Positions 19,775 through 29,015 of a stretch of DNA of 64,000 nt are shown here, one piece after another. Where the stretch lies: NCBI RefSeq assembly GCF_000612805.1, contig NZ_HG964405.1, positions 319,963 to 383,962 on the forward strand, given 5' to 3'. The stretch is from Bacillus ndiopicus. GTDB lineage: Bacteria; Bacillota; Bacilli; Bacillales_A; Planococcaceae. The position numbers and the translations under genes were made by a program. Positions within the stretch are counted from its first letter, which is position 1; every line of letters begins with the position of its first letter. Under the pieces are notes generated by a model that saw nothing but the letters and a program-made list of their open reading frames with translations, was not told the DNA's origin and made no database searches.

Positions 19775-20362
19775 ATGCGAAAAAATGAATGGATTCGAGC
19801 TGCGTTATTAGGTATCGCTTCAGGACTAATAGGTGTTGCTCTTTTTGTTGTGATGTTAAATTTTGTGAATAAAGAAGAAGAAAAAGAGAAAATAGAAAAT
19901 ATTTTACCAGTGCAACAGGAAGTGGTTGAAGAAATGGATGCTTCTTTTTATGCAAGCCAGCATGCGCTTTTTTCAAGCAAAGAGGGGGCGGAGCAGTTTA
20001 TTGCTGCAAATCCGCTTTTGAATAAAGCGGCGATTATTGAGGTTGATGGTCAATTTTTCGTTTGGTCAGCACTATCGACAAATAAGCAAGTTGCAACATT
20101 GGTGCCATCTGCTTTTTCGAAGCAATTATCAATTGTTGCTGCGTGTACGGAACCAACTATACAAAAATTACCTGAAATTTTGATGGATGAAAAGTATCTA
20201 AAAAATTATTTTGAACAAGAACCAAAAGAGGGCGAAGTGCCAGCAGATTGGGGGCAGATACTCACAGCAGTATCAAGCCTTTCTGAAGATATCAACGTGA
20301 TGCGTTTACACATTTTAACACATTATTATGGTGAAAATGATTGTTTGAAAATTAAGTTTTGA
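19775..20362 (+). CDS. SpoIIB-like membrane protein with SPOR-type domain
   Basis: The 195-residue protein has a short cytoplasmic N-terminus, one membrane segment (about residues 8-30), a charged linker, and an extracytoplasmic domain. The pattern of that domain (SFYASQHALFSSKEGAEQF then DGQFFVWSALSTNKQVAT) fits a SPOR peptidoglycan-binding fold. In B. subtilis, spoIIB lies here, between the folC region and maf, and its product localises to the septum and helps septal wall thinning and engulfment. ATG 19775 follows AAGGTGG by 8 nt. The name rests on position and domain pattern. Confidence 0.6.
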   Translation: MRKNEWIRAALLGIASGLIGVALFVVMLNFVNKEEEKEKIENILPVQQEVVEEMDASFYASQHALFSSKEGAEQFIAANPLLNKAAIIEVDGQFFVWSALSTNKQVATLVPSAFSKQLSIVAACTEPTIQKLPEILMDEKYLKNYFEQEPKEGEVPADWGQILTAVSSLSEDINVMRLHILTHYYGENDCLKIKF

Positions 20363-20459
20363 GCATCTATTTAGTAGCAAAACTCAAATTTGAGCATTTG
20401 CCGAAATTGTTCAAAAATGACTTTCTCCGCTATGATAGAAATAGTAGGAGGAGATTTGA

Positions 20460-21047
20460 ATGAATATTATAACGCAAACAGAATTTGTACTTGCTTCAGC
20501 ATCGCCAAGACGTAAGGAACTATTAGCCCAGCTTAACATTCCTTTTGAAGTCATTACGAGTAACGTAGAAGAAACGAGTGTACAAGCCCCATCAGTTGAA
20601 CAATATGTACAGGAGGTTGCGCGTTTGAAAACGCGTGATGTTGCAACAAAATGTAGCGGGAAAACAGTTATAGGTGCTGATACAATCGTTGTTTTTCAAG
20701 ATCGTTTACTACATAAGCCAAAGAGCCGCGCGGAAGCCATAGAGCATTTACAGGCGCTATCAAATAATCTCCATCGTGTATTGACGGCTATTGTTATTAT
20801 TCAGCCCGATGGAGAAGAGACGGTTTTTGTGGAAGAAACGGTTGTTCAATTTAAACAACTCTCGTTGAAGCTTATTGAAGCATACGTTGATTCTGGTGAT
20901 CCGTTTGATAAGGCGGGAGGCTACGGTATTCAAACAAATGGTGCTCTTTTTGTTGAGCGAATTGAAGGAGACTATAATAATGTAGTCGGATTTCCGTTAG
21001 CCTCGGTATTTGAACTGCTTATTCATCTACGACTACTGACAATTTAA
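20460..21047 (+). CDS. maf: Maf nucleoside triphosphate pyrophosphatase
   Basis: Maf proteins hydrolyse non-standard or dTTP/UTP nucleotides to monophosphates. The 195-residue protein has the N-terminal LASASPRRKELL motif, VIGADTIVVF, the KPKSRAEAIEHL segment and DKAGGYGIQ, all family signatures. AGGAGGAG precedes the start. It lies 23 bp upstream of radC, as in B. subtilis. Confidence 0.95.
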   Translation: MNIITQTEFVLASASPRRKELLAQLNIPFEVITSNVEETSVQAPSVEQYVQEVARLKTRDVATKCSGKTVIGADTIVVFQDRLLHKPKSRAEAIEHLQALSNNLHRVLTAIVIIQPDGEETVFVEETVVQFKQLSLKLIEAYVDSGDPFDKAGGYGIQTNGALFVERIEGDYNNVVGFPLASVFELLIHLRLLTI

Positions 21048-21070
21048 TGGAAAGGTTGTGAAGTTATACT

Positions 21071-21622
21071 ATGTCTATGCTCCCTGAATTGAAAATTCGT
21101 GATGTACATGAAGCAGATCGCCCAAGAGAGCGCCTCATACGTCAAGGAGCACACAGTTTATCGAATCAAGAATTACTTGCCATTTTATTACGTACAGGTA
21201 CAAAGGAAGCATCAGTACTCGCACTTGCTAATCGAGTACTGATGGATTTTGAAAAACTCCACGCATTAAAGCAAGCCACATTTGAAGAAATAACCTCGAT
21301 TAAAGGAATTGGCGAAGCGAAGGCGGTACAATTGCTAGCAGCTATTGAGCTTGGCAGAAGACTTGCTCAAAAAGAAATGGATTCTCGTTATACAATACGC
21401 TCCCCCGAAGATGTAGCTTCATATTTAATGCCTGAAATGGCATCCTTAACTCAAGAAAACTTTGTTGCTCTTTTTCTGAACACCAAAAACCAAATTATTC
21501 ACAAGCAAACGATTTTTATAGGTTCTCTCAACGCTTCAATAGTGCACCCAAGGGAGTTGTACCGCGAAGCAATAAAGCGTTCAGCAGCCTCTGTTATTTG
21601 CGCACATAACCATCCCTCAGGA
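21071..21622 (+). CDS. radC: RadC/JAB-domain protein, exon 1
   Basis: This is the first 184 codons of RadC, up to the metal-binding motif HNHPSG. The N-terminal helix-hairpin-helix-like region (residues 1-95; SIKGIGEAKAVQLLAAIELG) and the start of the MPN/JAB domain are intact. A group II intron begins directly after the glycine codon. Without splicing the frame ends three codons later at 21634. RadC-family proteins have a JAB metalloprotease-like fold; despite the old name, a direct DNA-repair role is unproven. Maf stands upstream in the same operon. Confidence 0.93.
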
Positions 21623-22187
21623 GTGCGCCTGTAATGTGCGTAAACTTAGTGTTTTCTAAGGAAAACTAGAACTTCTCACAACGTTCTATGGTCAGCGTCT
21701 TACCTTGAGAGGAAACTCATAGAGGGAACATAGCATGACGTGAAAAGGGGGAGAGACGACAAAACTATCAGAGTCGAGTCAGTCCTTCAGACCAAGTGGT
21801 GTATGGTAAAAGCTATACTGCCTGAATCCTAGACAGATGAGCGATGGGTGCGCCGTTACCTACGATAGTTAATAGGTAATGAGGATAAAATGGTAGACAC
21901 ATTTCCAGAGTGTCTGTTAGAAATAGCCACTTTCTTGTCCATAGTGAGATTTATCCTTCAATTCTTAGTAAAAGGAAAATGTCAAAAGGGGTACCTAACC
22001 ACCACGTATCTAAGTTTATGTGTAATGCAGGGATTACCTAAGTGTGAATGCCCCTGTGGCTATAACGTGTAGACGTTTGAAAATCACATATGGTAACGGA
22101 GTCTTCATAGTACCCAACGTTTGCTTGTAATGAGTTTAGCATGGGAAAGGAAGACAGGTTGTTTTAACGTTAACAAAGAAAGGAGTC

Positions 22188-24077
22188 ATGAATATGGCAA
22201 AAAATCCATTTCAGCAGTTAGACGTTATAAGGAATGCCTCATATCATAATCGAAAAATAAAAGATTGTTACCGATTACTATACCATAAAGATTTATGGAT
22301 AAAAGCATATGCAAAGTTATACCCAAATGCAGGTAATCTAACGAAAGGCACGACAGAGGAAACAATTGATGGCTTTAGTCTTGGGAAAATTGAACAGATA
22401 ATTAAAGAATTAAAAGAAGGTACATTTCGCTTTTCTCTTGTGCGTAGGGTTTACATTCCTAAAGCAAATGGAAAGAAACGTCCTTTAGGTGTACCAAATT
22501 TTAAAGATAAATTAGTTCAAGAAGTAATGCGAATGATTTTAGAGCAAGTTTACGAACCTATTTTTAGTGAACATTCGCATGGATTCCGACCAAACTATAG
22601 TTGTCATACAGTTTTATCTGAAATTAAAAACACGTGGAAAGGTTTGACATGGTGTGTAGAAGGTGATATTAAAGGATTTTTCGACAATATCAATCACAAT
22701 ACACTGTTAAAACTAATTGCTAAAAAAATCGATGATCGTAGATTTCTATTACTTATACACAATGCACTAAAATGTGGAGTAATGGAGAATTGGCGTTATC
22801 ATAAGACCTTTAGTGGAACATCACAAGGAGGAATCATTTCCCCCTTACTTGCAAACATATACCTTCATGAGTTAGATCTATTCATGGAAAAAGAAATGCA
22901 AGTTTTTGAAAAAGGTAAACTCCGTGAACGTAACAAAGAATGGAAAACAATCCGTGGACGTATCACAACGCTTCAAAGAAAAATACAACGTTTAGATATA
23001 AGATATGGAGATAAAGACTGGCTAGAAAGAAACGACCTAGTTGAAGAATTGCGTATTCTAAAAGCTAAACAATTAACAATCCCATCGGTTGAACCGATGG
23101 ATGAAAACTATCGAAGAATGAAATATGTTCGCTATGCGGATGATTTTGTTATTGGAATTGCTGGTTCAAAAAATGATGCCAAGCAAATCAAACAAATTGT
23201 CGCAGAATTTTTATCAAACACGCTTCAATTAGAACTAAGTGAGGACAAAACGGTCATTACACATCTTGAAAAAGGTGTTCCATTTTTAGGTTATGAGTTT
23301 AAAACATGGAGTCAAGAAAAAATTACACGTGTTCAATATAAAAACTATAAACATCCGATTAAAAAAAGGACACTCTCTGGTGCAATTAAGTTAGAAATAC
23401 CAACGAAAAAGATATGTGCATTTGCGATCAAAAATGGATATGGTAACCTGGATAGTTTTGAAATTACTCACCGAAAGAAACTACTTAATAATTCAGAACT
23501 AGAAATATTAATGACGTACAATGTAGAATTACGAGGCATAGCAAATTACTATAAGTTAGCGAATAATTATCATCATTTAGATAAACTATTCTATTTAGCA
23601 GAAAGCAGTTTTATTAAGACGCTAGCTAATAAGAGAAGAAGTACATCTAAAAAGGTCGCAACGAGTATGAGAAAGCATGAGCAAGGTAGACTATCAATCG
23701 TTTCAAAGAACAAAAAAGGTGAAAAAGTTGCCTACATGTTTGTGAAACTAAAAGATATGCCGAAACAAAAGGGAGCTATTCGCGTAAGTGATAGAGACGT
23801 GGATATGATTCCAAACACACTCAAATACTCATCGAGAACAGAGTTTGAAAAACGCTTACTTGCAAACAAATGCGAAGCCTGTGGAAAAACAGAAGGACAA
23901 ATGGAAGTACATCATGTACGGAAGTTAAAAGACCTGAAAAACAAGAAAAACTTAAAGTATTTAGACAAGATTATGATACAAAGAAACCGAAAGACAATTG
24001 TACTCTGTTATGATTGTCACCACACACATCACGAAAAACGCATTCCAATCGAACAACTGGCGAGCCGTATACATTGA
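22188..24077 (+). CDS. ltrA: Group II intron-encoded reverse transcriptase/maturase with HNH endonuclease
   Basis: The 629-residue protein helps the intron fold and splice, and supports its retrohoming. An N-terminal RT-0 region is followed by KRPLGVPNFKDKLVQE, HGFRPNYSCHT, SQGGIISPLLANIYL and the active site YADD (316-319). A maturase (X) domain and a C-terminal HNH-type endonuclease domain follow: CEAC 562-565, HH 575-576, CYDCHHTHH 607-615. AAAGGAG lies 5 nt before ATG. No frame break is seen, so it may be active. Its last codons and stop fall inside domain V. Confidence 0.95.
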   Translation: MNMAKNPFQQLDVIRNASYHNRKIKDCYRLLYHKDLWIKAYAKLYPNAGNLTKGTTEETIDGFSLGKIEQIIKELKEGTFRFSLVRRVYIPKANGKKRPLGVPNFKDKLVQEVMRMILEQVYEPIFSEHSHGFRPNYSCHTVLSEIKNTWKGLTWCVEGDIKGFFDNINHNTLLKLIAKKIDDRRFLLLIHNALKCGVMENWRYHKTFSGTSQGGIISPLLANIYLHELDLFMEKEMQVFEKGKLRERNKEWKTIRGRITTLQRKIQRLDIRYGDKDWLERNDLVEELRILKAKQLTIPSVEPMDENYRRMKYVRYADDFVIGIAGSKNDAKQIKQIVAEFLSNTLQLELSEDKTVITHLEKGVPFLGYEFKTWSQEKITRVQYKNYKHPIKKRTLSGAIKLEIPTKKICAFAIKNGYGNLDSFEITHRKKLLNNSELEILMTYNVELRGIANYYKLANNYHHLDKLFYLAESSFIKTLANKRRSTSKKVATSMRKHEQGRLSIVSKNKKGEKVAYMFVKLKDMPKQKGAIRVSDRDVDMIPNTLKYSSRTEFEKRLLANKCEACGKTEGQMEVHHVRKLKDLKNKKNLKYLDKIMIQRNRKTIVLCYDCHHTHHEKRIPIEQLASRIH

Positions 24078-24095
24078 AAGGTGTATGTACGGTTC
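24062..24095 (+). other. Group II intron domain V
   Basis: A 34-nt hairpin, GAGCCGTAT...TTGAAAGG...ATGTACGGTTC, has the catalytic AGC triad near its 5' base and the GAAA-type loop. This is the active centre of the ribozyme. Confidence 0.9.
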
Positions 24096-24155
24096 TGTGG
24101 GGGGATTGTGAAACCGACTATGGCAACATAGCACGGCGCATTTTCTCTACCCAAC

Positions 24156-24296
24156 AACGCCACACCAAGCCCCGAAGATATCGAGGTGACACAACGCCTA
24201 CAAGAAGCAGGTTTAATTATTGGTATCGAGCTACTTGATCATGTGATAATCGGAAATCACCAATATATTAGCATGAAAGAAAAAGGATACATGTAA
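24156..24296 (+). CDS. radC: RadC, exon 2
   Basis: These 46 codons plus stop ([15 protein letters not shown] to KEKGYM) form the rest of the MPN/JAB domain, including the aspartate of the HxH...D metal site. Joined to exon 1 they give 230 residues, the normal RadC length. There is no start codon, so this part is made only if the intron is spliced out. A terminator follows. Confidence 0.93.
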   Translation, partial: NATPSPEDIEVTQRLQEAGLIIGIELLDHVIIGNHQYISMKEKGYM

Positions 24297-24339
24297 CCAA
24301 TCTGTTTAAAAAATAATAAGTTTTAATGTAAAATAAGAA

Positions 24340-24387
24340 GCGTGAGAAAAATTCGTGTAATATAACGAACCTTTCTCGCGCTTTTTC
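24340..24387 (+). terminator. radC terminator
   Basis: GCGTGAGAAA...CG pairs with CG...TTTCTCGCGC, then TTTTTCG. The 24388-24665 stretch before mreB has no gene; TATAAT at 24592-24597 may be part of the mreB promoter, without a visible -35. Confidence 0.7.
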
Positions 24388-24665
24388 GTCATAATTTTGC
24401 AATGAAACTGTAAAAATAGTGGGCGATTTTTCATTTGTTTCACGCCATTAGAACGAATACAATAGAAAAGTGGGTAAAAGAAATCGTTATTTATCGTATT
24501 TAGCAATATATCACACTATAATTTTTAGCTTTTATCCGCTATAATTAAGCGTATCGTTTAGATAGGCTACATGCTGTAAATAATATTGCTATATAATTGA
24601 AATAACAAAAGCAGCTTATTTACAAAAATAAAAAACACGGTTTATTAGGAAAGGAAGTACACACA

Positions 24666-25685
24666 TTGTTCGGAATTGGAAATAAGGATGTCGGGATTGA
24701 CCTAGGCACAGCAAATACACTTGTTTTTGTTAAAGGAAAAGGAATTGTTTTACGCGAGCCTTCAGTTGTGGCGAAAAATGTCAAAACAGGCGATATCGTT
24801 GCGGTAGGTAATGATGCGAAAAATATGATTGGACGTACACCAGGCTCAATTGTAGCGATTCGTCCAATGAAAGATGGTGTCATCGCAGATTTTGATATTA
24901 CAACAGCGATGATTCAATACTATTTAAAAGAAGCATTAAAAAATTCAGGTTCAAACTGGAAAAAGCCAAATGTTATGATTTGTGTACCATTCGGCATTAC
25001 TTCAGTAGAGCAACGTGCAGTAATTGATGCATCACGTCAAGCAGGAGCGAAAGATGCATTTACAATAGAGGAGCCGTTTGCTGCAGCAATCGGTGCGAAT
25101 TTACCAGTATGGGACCCAACTGGTTCGATGGTAGTCGATATCGGCGGTGGTACAACTGAAGTAGCTGTTATTTCACTTGGTGGTGTTGTAACAAGCGAAT
25201 CAGTTCGTATTGGTGGCGATGCAATGGATCAAGCAATCATTGGTTACATTCGTAAAACATATAATTTAACGATTGGTGAGCGTACAGCAGAGGCAATCAA
25301 AATGGAAATCGGTAGTGCTCGTGCGGAAGATAGTACAGCATCTATGGATATTCGAGGACGCGATCTTGTTACAGGTTTACCTAAGACAATTGAAATTACT
25401 GCAAAAGAAATCTCAGAATCTTTACGTGAATCGGTAACGGCGATTATCGATGGGGTGAAGCGTACTTTAGAGCAAACACCACCTGAATTATCTGCAGACG
25501 TAATGGAGCGTGGTATTGTTTTAACTGGCGGTGGCGCTTTATTACAAAACTTAGATAAAGTTATTAGTTCTGAAACAAATATGCCTGTATTTATTGCAGA
25601 AAACCCATTAGATTGTGTAGCGATTGGGACAGGGAAGGCATTAGATAATATCGACTTGATTCGTGCACAGCAATTAAAAGGATAA
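24666..25685 (+). CDS. mreB: Rod-shape protein MreB
   Basis: MreB is an actin-like ATPase that guides lateral cell-wall synthesis along the inner membrane face. The 339-residue protein begins at TTG 24666 (AAAGGAAG 8 nt upstream) with [21 protein letters not shown]. The actin-fold phosphate loops ([23 protein letters not shown]) and the adenosine segment [13 protein letters not shown] [13 protein letters not shown] are present. mreC and mreD follow in one operon. Confidence 0.97.
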   Translation: MFGIGNKDVGIDLGTANTLVFVKGKGIVLREPSVVAKNVKTGDIVAVGNDAKNMIGRTPGSIVAIRPMKDGVIADFDITTAMIQYYLKEALKNSGSNWKKPNVMICVPFGITSVEQRAVIDASRQAGAKDAFTIEEPFAAAIGANLPVWDPTGSMVVDIGGGTTEVAVISLGGVVTSESVRIGGDAMDQAIIGYIRKTYNLTIGERTAEAIKMEIGSARAEDSTASMDIRGRDLVTGLPKTIEITAKEISESLRESVTAIIDGVKRTLEQTPPELSADVMERGIVLTGGGALLQNLDKVISSETNMPVFIAENPLDCVAIGTGKALDNIDLIRAQQLKG

Positions 25686-25697
25686 GGTGATAAAACA

Positions 25698-26606
25698 ATG
25701 CCACATTTTTCAAATAAAAAAATTATCGTGTTATTAGTTAGCACAGTTTTTCTAGTGGCATTGATTGGCTTCTCGTTAAGCAACCGTCATAACGCAACAT
25801 TACCTGAACAAATTATTAAAGACACTGTTGGCTTTGCACAGTCCGTTGCTGCAAAGCCAACAGGCTACATAACGGGTATTTATAGTAACATCGAAGCGCT
25901 TCTAAATACGTATGAGGAAAACAAGCGTTTAAAAAGTCGACTTGAGAATTTTGTTGTTTTACAATCTGAAGTTGACGGATTGAAGTCAGAAAACAAAAAG
26001 CTTCGTGAGTTAATTGACAAGGAAGACAGCTTGCGAGATTTTCAGCCGATTCATGCAACTGTAATTGCGCGCAATCCTGATCAATGGGAAGAGAAAATTA
26101 TTTTAAATAAAGGTCAAGTTCATGGCATAGAAAAAAATATGGCTGTTATGACAGCACAAGGCTTAGTCGGTAAAATTATTGCTGTGACGCCATTTACATC
26201 TGAAGTCGAGCTACTTTATACGAAAAATGCAAATTATCGTATATCAGCACTTGTACAAGGTGGGAAAAAAGATATTGTTGGGGCAATTGAAGGATATGAC
26301 GGGGAGCGTAACGAATTAATTTTAAAGCGTATTAATCCTAGCTTTGAAGTGGAAGTTGGTAAGCAGGTCGTATCATCAGGTTTAGGCGGTATTTTCCCAA
26401 AAGGCATTTTAATTGGTGAAGTAACAGAAGTTACAACTGAAGATTTTGGATTAACGAAAATGGCGTATGTCAAGCCATCAGCAGATTTTTCAATGCTGGA
26501 GAATGTCATTGTGGCAAAGCGAGATATGACAGCAATTGATGGTTCAGATGGCGACGGAACGAATGTGAATTTAACCGATCCGCCAGAGGAGGAGGAAGAG
26601 GAATAG
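25698..26606 (+). CDS. mreC: Rod-shape protein MreC
   Basis: MreC is a single-pass protein whose extracytoplasmic part organises the elongasome. The 302-residue protein has one N-terminal membrane segment (about residues 8-26), a coiled coil (about 65-110; NKRLKSRLENF to KKLRELID) and the two-barrel domain with VIARNPDQW and VGKIIAVTPFTSEV. It ends in an acidic tail. The stop touches the mreD start. Confidence 0.95.
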   Translation: MPHFSNKKIIVLLVSTVFLVALIGFSLSNRHNATLPEQIIKDTVGFAQSVAAKPTGYITGIYSNIEALLNTYEENKRLKSRLENFVVLQSEVDGLKSENKKLRELIDKEDSLRDFQPIHATVIARNPDQWEEKIILNKGQVHGIEKNMAVMTAQGLVGKIIAVTPFTSEVELLYTKNANYRISALVQGGKKDIVGAIEGYDGERNELILKRINPSFEVEVGKQVVSSGLGGIFPKGILIGEVTEVTTEDFGLTKMAYVKPSADFSMLENVIVAKRDMTAIDGSDGDGTNVNLTDPPEEEEEE

Positions 26607-27134
26607 ATGTTTATTCGTTTACTCATCCCAACAATTGCCGTATTATTATTTTTATTCGAGCCATTGCTTGCGATGTTCTCACCTATTGTAATTGGCGAGC
26701 AAATCGTTTTTTTAGTGCCGCGCTTTTTAATTTTATATCTAATATTTATTGCGATTTATTATAATCGTAAGCGAGCGGTACTTTATGGTCTATTTTTCGG
26801 GCTATTGTATGATGTGTTTTACATTGATATTATTGGATTATACTCATTTTTATATCCATTGCTATGCTTTATTGCCGGTTGGAGTGTGAAATATATTCAT
26901 CAGCATCTAGTCATTACCACTGTATTGGCGGTTATGCTCGTTGCATCAATGGAAATCGCCCTGTACGAATTTTTCTTTTTAATAAATTTCACGCCAATGA
27001 CATTTCAAATGTTTCTTAATAATCGCTTAATTCCAACAATTATGGCAAATCTAATATTTTTAGCGATGCTTGGTTGGGCATTTAAATATTTAATTAACAA
27101 GCGAGTGTTACAGCGTGCGCACAATGGAGCTTAA
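26607..27134 (+). CDS. mreD: Rod-shape protein MreD
   Basis: The 175-residue protein has five to six hydrophobic segments and family length. It partners MreB and MreC in cell elongation. The ATG directly follows the mreC stop, with GAGGAGGAAGAGG in the mreC tail as ribosome site. GLFFGLLYDVFYIDIIGLYS is the recognisable family segment. Confidence 0.92.
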   Translation: MFIRLLIPTIAVLLFLFEPLLAMFSPIVIGEQIVFLVPRFLILYLIFIAIYYNRKRAVLYGLFFGLLYDVFYIDIIGLYSFLYPLLCFIAGWSVKYIHQHLVITTVLAVMLVASMEIALYEFFFLINFTPMTFQMFLNNRLIPTIMANLIFLAMLGWAFKYLINKRVLQRAHNGA

Positions 27135-27138
27135 TGTA

Positions 27139-27204
27139 ATGACTGAGTTACAACATCATTTTGATTTAAAGCCTCTGGCGGATAGTAAAGATGCCAAGGT
27201 GTAA
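27139..27204 (+). CDS. Possible 21-residue peptide between mreD and minC
   Basis: A short open frame (MTELQHHFDLKPLADSKDAKV) starts 4 bp after mreD. Only a weak GGAG lies upstream, at the mreD end. It may be a leader peptide, a relic or chance. Confidence 0.2.
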   Translation: MTELQHHFDLKPLADSKDAKV

Positions 27205-27234
27205 TTGACAATGGAGTGTGAGGTGCATATTATC

Positions 27235-27903
27235 ATGAAAAAACAGCTTGTCCATATTAAGGGAACAAAGGACGGTTTAATACTTCGGCTTGATGATCAA
27301 TGTGCCTATGCAGAGCTTCTAGAGGAGCTAGCACAAAAAGCTTCTGAAGGTGGAATTGAAGGGAAATTAGACGTACAGTTACACCTAGGTACCCGTTATT
27401 GCACAAGTGCACAAAAAAAAGAGCTTATTCAAATTGTACAACAACAAGGAAACTTAATTGTGTCAAAAGTGCAAAGTGATGTATTAACAATTGAAGAAAG
27501 CAATCAAAGGGTGTTACAAAAAAAGTGCGATACATATGTCGGGATTGTACGGTCAGGCCAAGTGCTTAGAGCAACAGGTGATATTATCGTGCTAGGGGAT
27601 GTCAATCCAAACGGGCGGATTGAAGCTGGTGGCAATATTTATGTTCTAGGGAAGCTGAAAGGTGTTGCACACGCTGGTGTAGAAGGCAATGAGGATGCTG
27701 TTATTACAGCTTCTCATTTTGAACCAACACATGTACTCATAGCAGATCGTGTTGAAGCGATGTCAAATGAACAACAAGCTGTCAAGGAAAATATGGATCA
27801 GCTATGTGCATATATAAATGAAAGTGGTACAATTTCTTATGATCGTATTCAAAAAGTAAAGGAAATCCGTCCATCTTTTACAACATTTAAAGGGGGAAGC
27901 TAA
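27235..27903 (+). CDS. minC: Septum site-determining protein MinC
   Basis: MinC blocks FtsZ ring formation away from mid-cell. The 222-residue protein begins MKKQLVHIKGTKDGLILRLDD, as B. subtilis MinC does. It has an N-terminal FtsZ-inhibiting domain and a C-terminal beta-helix (GQVLRATGDIIVLGDVNPNGRIEAGGNIYVLGKLKG) that binds MinD. ATG 27235 is preferred to the upstream 27205/27211 starts on family length; GAGGTG lies 10 nt before it. minD follows directly. Confidence 0.95.
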   Translation: MKKQLVHIKGTKDGLILRLDDQCAYAELLEELAQKASEGGIEGKLDVQLHLGTRYCTSAQKKELIQIVQQQGNLIVSKVQSDVLTIEESNQRVLQKKCDTYVGIVRSGQVLRATGDIIVLGDVNPNGRIEAGGNIYVLGKLKGVAHAGVEGNEDAVITASHFEPTHVLIADRVEAMSNEQQAVKENMDQLCAYINESGTISYDRIQKVKEIRPSFTTFKGGS

Positions 27904-27904
27904 T

Positions 27905-28702
27905 GTGGGAGAAGCAATAGTAATCACTTCGGGAAAAGGTGGCGTCGGTAAAACGACTACAAGCGCTAACCTCGGTACCGCATTGGCTCTTCAAGGAAAG
28001 AAAATATGCTTAGTAGATACAGATATTGGTCTGCGTAATTTAGATGTTGTGTTAGGTTTAGAAAATCGTATTATTTATGATTTAGTTGATGTCGTAGAAG
28101 GTCGCTGTAAAGTGCATCAGGCACTTGTAAAGGATAAACGAGTCGATGATAAACTATTTTTATTACCTGCAGCTCAAACAACAGATAAAAACGCTGTGAC
28201 ACCTGAGCAGATGAAGAGCTTAATTAATGAATTAAAAAGTGACTTTGATTATGTATTAATTGATTGTCCAGCGGGTATAGAGCAAGGCTATCGCAATGCG
28301 GTGGCTGGGGCAGACCGTGCAATCGTTGTAACAACACCAGAAATTTCCGCTGTGCGAGATGCGGACCGAATTATCGGTTTATTGGAGCAAGAAGAAATTG
28401 AGGCACCAAAATTAATTATTAATCGTGTTCGCCATCATTTAATGGCATCAGGAGACACGATGGATATTACTGAAGTAACGACACATTTATCAATTGACTT
28501 ATTAGGTATTATAATAGATAGTGAGGAAGTCATTAGTTCATCAAATAAAGGTGAGCCCATCGTAATGGATCCAAATAATAAAGCCTCTTTAGGATATCGT
28601 AATATTGCCCGTCGTATTTTAGGCGAATCTGTGCCATTAATGTCAATAGAACCAGAAGCAAAAGGCATGTTTGCTAAATTTAAATCACTATTTACAAAAT
28701 AA
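27905..28702 (+). CDS. minD: Septum site-determining protein MinD
   Basis: MinD is a membrane-binding ATPase that recruits MinC. The 265-residue protein begins at GTG 27905, overlapping the minC stop by no more than a base, with AAAGGGGG upstream. It has the deviant Walker A GKGGVGKTT, the switch regions (DTDIGLRNLD, LIDCPAGIEQGY) and a C-terminal amphipathic tail (MFAKFKSLFTK) that anchors it to the membrane. Confidence 0.97.
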   Translation: MGEAIVITSGKGGVGKTTTSANLGTALALQGKKICLVDTDIGLRNLDVVLGLENRIIYDLVDVVEGRCKVHQALVKDKRVDDKLFLLPAAQTTDKNAVTPEQMKSLINELKSDFDYVLIDCPAGIEQGYRNAVAGADRAIVVTTPEISAVRDADRIIGLLEQEEIEAPKLIINRVRHHLMASGDTMDITEVTTHLSIDLLGIIIDSEEVISSSNKGEPIVMDPNNKASLGYRNIARRILGESVPLMSIEPEAKGMFAKFKSLFTK

Positions 28703-28710
28703 AAATAGGT

Positions 28711-28757
28711 GCTGCAAGAAAAGGAAAATTTTATTCGCCTTTTCTTGCAGCTTTTGT
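28711..28757 (+). terminator. mre-min operon terminator
   Basis: GCTGCAAGAAAAGG pairs with CCTTTTCTTGCAGC, followed by TTTTGTG. The 28758-29015 gap has no gene. Confidence 0.85.
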
Positions 28758-28983
28758 GTTTTATTGAAGTTAAAAGAATGTGTTTCTTATTAAGGGTTTG
28801 AAAACAGCAACTTAAAAGTGGGGATTAAAAATATATAAATGAAGTATTTAAAATTTAATTTTGGATTATTTAAAAGTGATCTTTATTTTTTAATAGGCTT
28901 TATGAATATACGAAGTTTTAATATATTCTCACCAATTTAATCTGCATTTGCTAAAAAGCAGTGCGGTTTTTTGTAGGCTTTCG

Positions 28984-28991
28984 CATATACT
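28984..28991 (+). promoter_or_regulatory. Candidate sigma-E -10 element before spoIVFA
   Basis: CATATACT matches the sigma-E -10 (CATACANT) at all but one position, 25 bp before the start. The -35 region is poor. spoIVF is sigma-E-dependent in B. subtilis. Confidence 0.3.
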
Positions 28992-29015
28992 GTTAAAAAC
29001 GGATGGGATGGTGGC

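Larger units (their letters stand above)
21623..24155 (+). mobile_element. Group II intron inserted in radC
   Basis: The 2533-bp element starts GTGCG, the 5' group II consensus, and ends in AC (CTACCCAAC). It contains a structured 565-nt 5' part (domains I-III), a reverse transcriptase/maturase gene, a typical domain V (24062-24095) and a domain VI-like segment. The borders are set by RadC: exon codons HPSG and [10 protein letters not shown] join in frame. It lies in the sense direction, so splicing can restore the mRNA. Exon-intron pairing is only suggested: CCTGA at 21821 could pair with TCAGG before the splice site. The 60-codon open frame at 21890 is noncoding by appearance. Confidence 0.93.

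Noticed and set aside
21890..22072. 60-codon open frame in the 5' part of the intron
   Set aside because: It lies in ribozyme domains and has no family features.
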